Assembly: GCA_001275005.1 (NCBI GenBank)
Contig: JWZX01002629.1
Location: forward strand, 1-12,857
Direction of reading: 5' to 3'
DNA from: Chrysochromulina tobinii
Taxonomy: Eukaryota; Haptophyta; Prymnesiales; Chrysochromulinaceae
Length of the DNA stretch: 12,857 bases
Part shown: in pieces, positions 1 to 6,326 of the stretch
Layout of the letters: every line of letters starts with the position of its first letter
Position numbering within the stretch: the first letter of the stretch is position 1
The notes under the pieces: model-generated
Database searches by the model: none
What the model was told of the DNA's origin: nothing
The model's input: the letters and a program-made list of their open reading frames with translations, nothing else
Program-made: the position numbers and the translations under genes

Positions 1-3
1 CAC

Positions 4-60
4 GGCCGAGCATTCGATCCGACTAAGCGGCCGAGCGGGCCGCATTCGATTCGCCTAAGC
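4..60. repeat. Imperfect 32-base-period direct repeat at the left edge
   Basis: The 18 bases at 11-28 (CATTCGATCCGACTAAGC) recur at 43-60 with two mismatches, and each copy is preceded by a GGCC-rich segment. Two copies are visible, and more may lie to the left of the window. No coding role is apparent. It could be the end of a short tandem array. Confidence 0.6.
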
Positions 61-311
61 TTGTATTAAGCATTTCCTTCGGACGTGCCAGCACGGCGCG
101 AAGGACACGACGTCGATACAATACTACGTAGGAATTACTTCTTGAATTCTTACCCGTTGGGCGGGCCGGGAACCTCGTTGCGTGGTGCGTCCGTCAAGAA
201 CGTCCCCATCGACACCTTACTTCTGGCGTTGTCCGGTGGTACCGACGAGTGCGCTCCGCTTCCTGACTCGAGCACCGCAACGTGAGATTCAGCGCCATTT
301 AAGTCTCCTCA
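61..311. other. Upstream region of the CDIN1-like gene, no gene seen
   Basis: This stretch holds only short open frames with no recognisable domain. It is AT-richer around 60-150 than the coding DNA that follows and presumably contains the promoter and 5' UTR of the gene starting at 312. I see no convincing TATA box or other named promoter element. An upstream exon cannot be excluded. Confidence 0.4.
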
Positions 312-1523
312 ATGGCCTGCTCGCACGCGGCATACGTTGCGGTGTACGAGCAGCTCTCCTCGCTGGCTGACGTCGAACGCCTCGCGCGCGACCCTGGCTG
401 CCCGCTCTCCTTTGAGGCGCTGACGAGCGTGCTCGGGCAGAAGCAGCTCGCGCTCACAAAGCGCACGGACGGTCAGCACCGCGAGCAAGCGCAGCGGTAT
501 GTTGACCGCTTCCTCGCAGGCGAGAGCCTGGTCGCAATCGGCAACTCGATCGGCGTGCCTCCGACAAAGCTCGCCCGCTACGTGCTCGAGAGGCACCTCG
601 GCGAGAAGAAGGGCAGGGACGTCGGCCAGCTGCTCAAGAAGCCGCGACTGATCGCCGACGCGCGTCTGCGGCATGAGGTCACAATGGCCATCGACGAGGA
701 CCCTCACTTTGGCCCCCACGTCGACGCGGCCAAGCACATCATCGGCCTCGAGTACGAGGAGCTGCTCGCGCAGAAGCTGCGCGCGCTCGGCGTGCCCTTC
801 CTGTCCGAGGAGCAGCTCAAGCAGCGCGGCGACTTTAAGACGCCAGACGCGCTGCTGCCCGTGCCACTCCTCGTCAGAGGCCGCGTCGTCAACTGGATCG
901 ACTCGAAGGCCACTTTTGGGGACCCGGTGCGATCTCCCTTGATGTGGCTCTTGATGGCCCTGGACGAGCCACAATGCCATGAGCTACGTGGCCTCCTCGG
1001 CTGCCTCTCGGTCTCGAAGGAGGCGCTGATTGCCCTCGATTGCCCTTAATTGACCTTGATGACCCTTGATTGGAATTGATGACTCTCGGTCTCGAAGGAG
1101 ACGCATGCCGAGTACCACGCGAAGCAGTTCGCCGGGTACCTGCACCGGTACGATGCGGGGCTCGTGCTTTACTGGTTCGGCTTCGATGAGTCCATTGACA
1201 CCGACTCACGCGTCCTCTGCCTCGACGACCTTCGCCCGGACGAGTGCGCGCTGCTTGCATGCATGGGGCCGCCCCCGCCATTGGCGCGCGAAAGCTACGG
1301 CGCGAGTGGGCGCGGCGGCGGCACGGCGGGGGCGGGGAGCAGCGGTGGCGTCGGCGTGGGACGAGGAGGCGCGGGCGACGGGATCATGGACAGGGTGCCG
1401 CGGCGGTGGGGCGAGTCGCCGCCTTCATCAACCTGCCCGCTACTAGTCCCGACGCGCCAAAGCACGAATCAAATCCTTGACAGCATGGGGCTAGATGAGT
1501 TTGATGTCGGATCTGGCGGCTGA
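312..1523 (+). CDS. CDIN1: CDIN1-like TPD-motif nuclease (two exons)
   Basis: Exons are 312-926 and 1101-1523, giving about 345 residues; human CDIN1 (C15orf41) is about 280. The family is a predicted PD-(D/E)xK nuclease; in animals it binds codanin-1 and is linked to congenital dyserythropoietic anaemia. Visible signatures are TPD at residues 177-179, then WIDSKATFGD with D197 and K199 as the likely DxK metal-binding pair. After the intron comes an aromatic block ending LVLYWFGF, matching the family's C-terminal core. A helix-turn-helix-like stretch (AIGNSIGVPPTKLARYVLERH) lies at about residue 75. The last 80 or so residues are Gly/Arg-rich and unlike the animal protein; they may be a lineage-specific tail or a missed second intron. 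The ATG at 312 follows an AT-richer leader. The family call is firm and the nuclease activity is predicted from family knowledge. Confidence 0.86.
927..1100 (+). other. Intron in the CDIN1-like gene (GT-AG, phase 0)
   Basis: The donor is CCG|GTGCGA at 926/927 and the acceptor is GAAGGAG|ACG at 1100/1101. Reading through would end at the TAA at 1047-1049. Removing 174 bases joins WIDSKATFGDP to THAEYHAKQF and restores the family core in the same frame. The inside is made of degenerate units resembling CTTGATTGCCCT. An identical 18-mer ending in AG occurs twice, at 1005-1022 and 1083-1100; only the second restores the frame. Confidence 0.82.
1005..1100 (+). repeat. 18-base direct repeat creating duplicate splice acceptors
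   Basis: CTCTCGGTCTCGAAGGAG occurs exactly at 1005-1022 and 1083-1100, offset 78 bases. The second copy ends at the inferred 3' splice site. Splicing at the first copy would keep frame but meet a TAA at 1047. The DNA between is a run of TTGAT/GCCCT-type degenerate units, suggesting local tandem duplication. Confidence 0.75.
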
Positions 1524-1637
1524 AACAAGTTGAAAAAAACGCTGTCACGGGCGCGGACGCCTCGTCCGCATTTCACAAACGCCTTCGGTGAGAAACACAA
1601 ACAGGTCGCGTCCATCTCAGGAAAGAAAGCAAGCTGG

Positions 1638-2384
1638 ATGTCGTTCTTCCCAGTGGCGCAGACTGAGTGGTTAGAGGGAGGCAAGGGGCACGTCGCCGAC
1701 TTTGCGCACGGGCCGACAGTCGAAACGTGTGACGCCGCGATCCGGCAGGGCTTCCTCAGAAAGGTCTTTGGGATCGTCGCCGTACAGCTCTCGATCACGG
1801 CCCTCATGTGCGCCTTCTTCATGTACGAGCCCAACGTGCGCAACTTCGTGCTGCACGCACCTTCGATGCTCATGATGTCCTTCCTCGCCTCGATCGGTTT
1901 CCTCTTCGCCGCTCAGTTCAACAAGGATCGCCACCCGGCCAACCTTGGCTATACGCTCGGCTTCACGATGTGCATGGCATGGTCGGTCGGCGTCGTGTGC
2001 GCGCAGTACCAGCAGGCCGGACTCGGCCTCGTCGTCCTCCAGGCCGTCGCGCTCACGGCCAGCGTCACGTATGGGCTCACCGCCTACACGCTCCGTTCGA
2101 AGCAAGACTTCTCGTACATGGGCGCGGGCCTGGGCTCCGCGCTGTGGGTGCTCATCCTCGGCGGGCTGATGGCGTCGATGACCGGCATGGCCTCGATGCA
2201 GTTCGCGCTCGCCGCCGGCGGCGCCGGCATCTTCTCGCTCTACATCGTTTACGACGTCTTCCTCATCGCCAAGCGGCTCGGACCAGACGAGTATATTCCG
2301 GCGGCCATCGCCCTGTATCTCGATATCATCAATCTGTTCCTGCATCTGCTGCGTATCCTCCAGGCGATGCAGGGGCGCGATTGA
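1638..2384 (+). CDS. Lifeguard / Bax inhibitor-1 family (TMBIM) membrane protein
   Basis: A 248-residue multi-pass protein of the Bax1-I superfamily, whose members sit in ER, Golgi or plasma membranes and leak Ca2+ and suppress cell death. Evidence: a short polar N-terminus, then the family's entry motif (IRQGFLRKVFGIVAVQLSITAL, from about residue 36), about seven hydrophobic segments, and the diagnostic C-terminus with IVYDVFLIAKRLG and LYLDIINLFLHLLRIL. The two Asp in YD and YLD match the family's conserved pH-sensing pair. I chose the ATG at 1638. The frame is open to 1530 with no earlier ATG, and a possible acceptor (CTCAG at 1616-1620) means an upstream exon is conceivable. Only about 114 bases separate it from the CDIN1-like stop. 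Which LFG paralogue it is cannot be told. Confidence 0.92.
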   Translation: MSFFPVAQTEWLEGGKGHVADFAHGPTVETCDAAIRQGFLRKVFGIVAVQLSITALMCAFFMYEPNVRNFVLHAPSMLMMSFLASIGFLFAAQFNKDRHPANLGYTLGFTMCMAWSVGVVCAQYQQAGLGLVVLQAVALTASVTYGLTAYTLRSKQDFSYMGAGLGSALWVLILGGLMASMTGMASMQFALAAGGAGIFSLYIVYDVFLIAKRLGPDEYIPAAIALYLDIINLFLHLLRILQAMQGRD

Positions 2385-2915
2385 GGAGCAGCTCACGCGC
2401 ACGCGCGGGGAGCGGGCTCAGTGGCACTGATCGCGAATAGGTCGGGGTGCGGCGGCGGGCGAGGCGAGAGGCGCGTGTACGTAATCCACTGGCCATGAAT
2501 GTGTCGTACCGGTCGTACGTGCTGCGGCAGGCCGCCGCGCGGGTTCGATCCCCACGCACTCCGCAGCGTGGAGCTTTAGTTTGCTTTGAGTGTGCATGGC
2601 AGTAATGTAGCGTGGTTAGCGTAAGCGCGAATAAGGAAATGATCATCCGCAAACAGCCTGAGGGCCCGCCTTCCGCTTTCGTCCCGTCGGCACGCGCCGG
2701 GGCCCGCGCGCTCAAGCGCGCTCCACCGCCACGCGCGCGGCGACGGCGGTCTCGCGGTCATGGCGGCGGCCTCCGCCGCCTCAGCGCCTTGGGCCTCGCC
2801 TGCGGGCCTCGCGTACCGTCACGCGCCACGAGCGAAACACACCACCGTCTCGTGCAAACGCGCGGCCCCCCAAGCGCGCTCACCATGGCGCTCACCGACC
2901 GTCCTTGCCTTTCTC
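2385..2915. other. Convergent gap between the lifeguard and methyltransferase genes
   Basis: Both flanking genes end here, so it should contain two 3' UTRs. It holds the tRNA-like element described separately at 2407-2563. From about 2570 to 2650 it is AT-richer and from 2660 to 2915 very GC-rich. Open frames here have no recognisable domain and look like GC-driven shadows. I see no other gene. Confidence 0.5.
2407..2563 (+). ncRNA. tRNA-Ser-like element with good 3' half, doubtful 5' half
   Basis: The 3' part looks like a tRNA. A T-arm (2539-2555, loop TTCGATC, one C-A mismatch in five pairs) contains a B-box match, GGTTCGATCCC. A perfect 5-bp hairpin precedes it (GCGGC 2524-2528, GCCGC 2534-2538), as in the long variable arm of tRNA-Ser/Leu. 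A potential 3' acceptor strand GCACTCC (2556-2562) is followed by G2563, the serine-type discriminator. Two 5' acceptors could pair: GGGGTGC at 2444-2450 (all pairs, one G-U) or GGGGAGC at 2407-2413 (one mismatch), the latter followed by an A-box-like GGGCTCAGTGG. Neither gives a clean anticodon loop, and U8 is missing in both. It may be an intron-bearing tRNA, a decayed copy, or chance. Confidence 0.25.
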
Positions 2916-4853
2916 TCACTGCCGGCCATCGATGAGCCGCGACCTGCTCCAAGCATCCGCGCACTGCTCCGCTTGCGCTGCGGCCGCGACGCGCTGCGCG
3001 AGCGGCCGGACACGCCCGTACACCGTCGTCTCTCGAGAAGTGTTGGCGAGAAGGTGCATCTCCGCCACGTCGTCGGCGAAGGCTGCAAGCTCGGCGAGCC
3101 CCGCCTCGAGGGCCTCGAGCCAGAGCCCACGGCGCGCGAAAGGGTTCTTGAACGTGAGCACGAGCGGTGCGCCGTCTTCGAGGAGCGGCAGCGAGAGGCG
3201 CGCCATGCTGATCACGTCCGAGGGCGGCGCATTCATGTCGCACACGAGAATCGAGTAGCGCGGCCCCGTGTAGGCCGGCGTGGGCGCAGCGGCCAGGGGC
3301 GCCTCCATGGAGGGCGCCTCTTCAAATTTGGGACCCTCCCCCAATCTGGGTCGGCTGCTCCGAGTCACGGGCGCGTAGGCGCGTGGAGGGCCGAGCATCA
3401 GCGGGATCGCCTCCTCGACGCGCATCTGCAGGTGCTCGACACGGCGCGATGATGCGAGCTCCACCGGTAAATTGAGCGCGCCAGGGTCGATGGCGGTCAC
3501 AAAGGTGCACCCGAGAGAGCAAAGGCAGACGGTCCATCCACCAGGGGAGGCGCCTACATCGAGGGCGCGCTTCACCTCGAGCGTGAGGCCGAAGCGCGCC
3601 TGCGCCTCGTGCAATTTGTAGTACGCTCGGCACACGTGGGAGGCGGCGAGGCTCGGCGCGCTCTTCGCGATCGTGGCTGCTGCGAGGCTCACGGCGCCCT
3701 CGGCGTCCTCGGCGCCCTCGGCCACGACGCACCGCGGCCGTGGCAGATTGTTGGCGAAGCGAGTGCGCTCGTCATCAAGGGGACTTGCGCCGTAGTAGTA
3801 GGCATTGAGCAGATAGGCGATGCTGCAGAGCGTATCGCCTTTGGGTGCGGGCTCCGCGCGCCCCGAGCGGCGCACCTGCTCCACTGCGAACGCCTCGACG
3901 GACCTCGGGAAGGCTTGGACGCGCACGGGCAGCAAGCAACCGATGCCGCCGCCTCCGCCGCCGTCGCTGCGCCCACGTCGCTCGTCCGCCGCCTTTGCAT
4001 CGCCGATGACCGTACACCGATCAAGGAGAGCGACGACCGCCGCACGCAGCGTGGGCGCGCGCCCCTCGAGCAGGTACCACCGCTGCACGTACCGCGCCAT
4101 CAGCACGTCGCCGAGCAAGCCGACCAAAAGACGAGCCGCCGATGCCATCGGGCGGTAGGCCACGCAGCGCTCGTCGCGTCCCATCTTGTGCCCCGAGATG
4201 GGCGCGACGATCGCGAGGGCGTCCACGCCGTACGCAGCACGCACGTACTCCTGCAGCCGCACCGTGTGCGACGCGACGCACTGAATCAGCAGAATCGGCT
4301 CGACGTTTTCGGTCGTGGCGCTCGGCGTGCTCAGTGTACTCGGCGTGCGGGCGGGCCAGTGGCGCGGTACGCCACCGCCTTTCAAGCTCGGCGAGTCGTC
4401 GCGGAAGAGCGCGCGTTCGCCGAAAAGGCTGTGGAAGGACTCGTCCACCTCAACCAGTCGCGCATGGATCGAGAGGCGGCCCTTGGACATTTCGATGAGT
4501 CCAGTGATCGTTGCCGAATCGCCGAGGGCACACACGGCGCTCAGGCGCTCGTCATCGTCGTGCGACACGACGCCGCGTCGCATGACCGCCTCGATGAGCA
4601 AGCCTTGCTCCGAGCGGAACCCATAAAAGTGAAGGAAATTACCGAAGCGTTGCCTGTGGCAGAGGCGAACGCCTGTCAACCGCCACTCTGTGTCCGAGAA
4701 CTCACACTCCGGCAGGCCAGCAAGCTGGAGCTGGAGTTGCTCGAGGGTGCACGGCTTTGGTGCGAAGGCACTGATGACCAGCGGCTTGAGCACCAGCTGC
4801 ACGCCGTTGGCTTTCACGCGCAGTCTGGCGAAGACCTTATGCTCGTGCTTCAT
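2916..4853 (-). CDS. FtsJ/RlmM-like SAM methyltransferase with large N-terminal region
   Basis: A 645-residue protein whose C-terminal third is a Rossmann-fold methyltransferase of the FtsJ/RrmJ type (RNA ribose 2'-O-methylation). Signatures: RAYYKLHE with K413, motif I LDVGASPGGWT (D432-T441), AIDPG at 454-458, VCDMNAPPSD with D539, LTFKNP with K569, and NTSRETTVYGRV with E608. This supplies the K-D-K-E catalytic set of the family. Between motif I and D539 there is a Pro/Ala-rich insert (about 490-530). Residues 1-400, including a Gly run near 320, match nothing I recognise; such parts often bind RNA substrate. ATG at 4853 is the only in-frame Met near the start; a non-ATG extension of 39 codons is open to 4970. 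The target (rRNA, mRNA cap, tRNA) is unknown. It diverges from the CstF-64 gene. Confidence 0.82.
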   Translation of the reverse strand: MKHEHKVFARLRVKANGVQLVLKPLVISAFAPKPCTLEQLQLQLAGLPECEFSDTEWRLTGVRLCHRQRFGNFLHFYGFRSEQGLLIEAVMRRGVVSHDDDERLSAVCALGDSATITGLIEMSKGRLSIHARLVEVDESFHSLFGERALFRDDSPSLKGGGVPRHWPARTPSTLSTPSATTENVEPILLIQCVASHTVRLQEYVRAAYGVDALAIVAPISGHKMGRDERCVAYRPMASAARLLVGLLGDVLMARYVQRWYLLEGRAPTLRAAVVALLDRCTVIGDAKAADERRGRSDGGGGGGIGCLLPVRVQAFPRSVEAFAVEQVRRSGRAEPAPKGDTLCSIAYLLNAYYYGASPLDDERTRFANNLPRPRCVVAEGAEDAEGAVSLAAATIAKSAPSLAASHVCRAYYKLHEAQARFGLTLEVKRALDVGASPGGWTVCLCSLGCTFVTAIDPGALNLPVELASSRRVEHLQMRVEEAIPLMLGPPRAYAPVTRSSRPRLGEGPKFEEAPSMEAPLAAAPTPAYTGPRYSILVCDMNAPPSDVISMARLSLPLLEDGAPLVLTFKNPFARRGLWLEALEAGLAELAAFADDVAEMHLLANTSRETTVYGRVRPLAQRVAAAAQAEQCADAWSRSRLIDGRQ

Positions 4854-4991
4854 TGATCCTGAGGCTGAAGCGTCAGAAGCGACGTGGCTTTTCGACTTGC
4901 AGTGCTCGCTTTGTGCCGTGCTCGGCTCGGCGTTTTTTCGCACCACTTCCACCTTTTTCGAAAAGACCAAAGAGCGCGAGTGTGAACGACG
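4854..4991. promoter_or_regulatory. Short divergent (probably bidirectional) promoter gap
   Basis: Only 138 bases separate the ATG of the methyltransferase (-) and the ATG of CstF-64 (+), so both 5' UTRs and core promoters must lie here or overlap the genes. It contains a T-rich patch (CGTTTTTTCG near 4931) and a CCTTTTTCGAAAAG near-palindrome at about 4952-4966. No canonical TATA box is visible. Shared regulation is inferred from spacing alone. Confidence 0.4.
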
Positions 4992-5957
4992 ATGTCGTCG
5001 TCGTCGAACAAGCGAACCGTGTTCGTCGGCAACATCGCCTTCGACGTGACTGACGAAGAGCTAACCTCTCTTTTCGCGTCCGTTGGGCCGGTCAACAATC
5101 TTCGCCTCGTGCATGATCGCGATACAGGGAAGCGCAAGGGCTACGGCTTTATCGAGTACACGGATGCAGAGTCGGCAGCCTCGGCGGTGCGCAACCTCCA
5201 TGAGCATGAATTGCATGGTCGCACGCTTCGCGTCAACATCGCTGATCAGGACACCCGCTCGGGCGGGAGCGCAATGCCTGGTCCTTCGGCACCCGCCTTC
5301 GCGAGCGATCCCAGCGCCAGGAAGCGCAAGGACCCGCCAGGAGTCACTGCCGGCGGGATGAATGCTGTTCCGCAGCCTCCGCCCGGCGCCAGTAGCCATT
5401 CCGCGCCGGAGGCGCTGCTTCCTCCGTCTCTCGATCCCATCGCTGCCTATGTGGAGCGGCAAGGGCGCGCACAGCTCTTCGAGTTCGTGCAGCAAGCCAA
5501 GCTGTTCACAGCGCAGCAGCCAGACAAGTCCTCGAGCCTCTTCGTGGCGCATCCGCAGCTATACATCGCGTTGCAGCTCGCGGTCGATCGGCTCTGCGGC
5601 CCGCACTGGCCACCGCCATTGAGTGCCGCTCCCAAGCCGTCGGCGCCGCCACCGATGCCGCCGCCAAAGGCAGCCGCTGCAGTGCCCGCTGTGCATCCAA
5701 AGGTGAAGCCGGAGGTGCCCGGCACAGCGCCAGGCTACGCGGCGGCTGCGGCGGCGGCTGCCGTAGCGCCATCGCTACCGCCTGCGCCACGAGTGAAGCT
5801 CGAGCAACCTCCGCCGCTCCCGCCCAAGGCCGATATGGACCCAGCACTGCGGGCGCAGCTGGAGCAGCTCATGAGCTTGATGCCCGAGCAGCTTGCTGCG
5901 CTGCCAGACGAGCAGCGGGCACAGGTGCTCGCGCTGCAGCAGACGATGCAGTATTAA
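4992..5957 (+). CDS. CSTF2: Cleavage stimulation factor subunit CstF-64 (RRM protein)
   Basis: A 321-residue homologue of CstF-64 (Rna15 in yeast), the nuclear factor that binds the GU-rich element downstream of the poly(A) site and helps define mRNA 3' ends. Three family domains are seen in order. First, an N-terminal RRM (about 8-86) with RNP2 VFVGNI (10-15) and RNP1 KGYGFIEY (49-56). Second, a helical hinge that binds CstF-77/symplekin (about 147-203; LFEFVQQAKLFTAQQP, then HPQLYIALQLAVDRL). Third, the C-terminal three-helix domain (about 275-321; RAQLEQLMSLMPEQLAALPDEQRAQVLALQQTM). The linkers are Pro/Ala-rich. It is shorter than human CstF-64 (577) and lacks MEARA repeats. ATG at 4992 sits just before the RRM. 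All three domains agree, so the call is strong. Confidence 0.94.
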   Translation: MSSSSNKRTVFVGNIAFDVTDEELTSLFASVGPVNNLRLVHDRDTGKRKGYGFIEYTDAESAASAVRNLHEHELHGRTLRVNIADQDTRSGGSAMPGPSAPAFASDPSARKRKDPPGVTAGGMNAVPQPPPGASSHSAPEALLPPSLDPIAAYVERQGRAQLFEFVQQAKLFTAQQPDKSSSLFVAHPQLYIALQLAVDRLCGPHWPPPLSAAPKPSAPPPMPPPKAAAAVPAVHPKVKPEVPGTAPGYAAAAAAAAVAPSLPPAPRVKLEQPPPLPPKADMDPALRAQLEQLMSLMPEQLAALPDEQRAQVLALQQTMQY

Positions 5958-6326
5958 CGTTAGGGGGGTCATGTGAGATGTGTCAATTGAGATGTGTGCG
6001 ATGTCGGACGGGCCCGCCGCTCATGTCAGTGGCGCCCCCGGCAGGGTAAATTAATACTTACGGGACTATCACTATGCGACGTCCGGTCTCCACGACGCTC
6101 GCCTCGCCGCATCGCCCAGGCTCCCCGGCACCCGCCCCGAGGAATTTGGGATTACGAGAGCGGTCTCGGAAAGTACAGGTTTCGTGACGTGACGCTTGAT
6201 TACTAAACGTCAGAAAGGTGAAAAGATTCCCGGCGCCCCAATCAAGAATTCTTGTCAATATTCTCGTCCTCGTCGCGCATTCTCACTAATCCGCCCCTAC
6301 GGACGGCGCGCCCCTGCTGCTGTCAC
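5958..6326. other. Gap between CstF-64 and homeodomain genes
   Basis: Both neighbours point right, so this holds the CstF-64 3' UTR and the homeodomain promoter. GAGATGTGT is repeated at 5975-5983 and 5989-5997. The stretch 6040-6250 is AT-richer than the genes. The homeodomain frame is open from a TTG at 6252 but has no ATG before 6327. No gene is supported. Confidence 0.45.

Noticed and set aside
309-980. A 223-codon minus-strand frame over CDIN1 exon 1
   Set aside because: It shadows a well-recognised plus-strand exon and has charged, featureless composition.
1671-2402. A 243-codon minus-strand frame over the lifeguard gene
   Set aside because: It is antisense to a clear seven-span family member and is a His/Glu/Arg-rich mirror frame.
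2612-3452. Plus-strand frames in the convergent gap and over the methyltransferase 3' end
   Set aside because: Arg/Ala/Ser-rich shadows without any motif; part of each overlaps the conserved catalytic region on the opposite strand.
3609-4856. A 415-codon open frame on the plus strand
   Set aside because: It lies entirely antisense to the methyltransferase gene, has no domain, and is the usual mirror frame produced by GC-rich codon use.
4992-5300. Reading the RRM protein as a generic RNA-binding protein
   Set aside because: The hinge and C-terminal three-helix domain of CstF-64 are both present, so the specific call is better supported.
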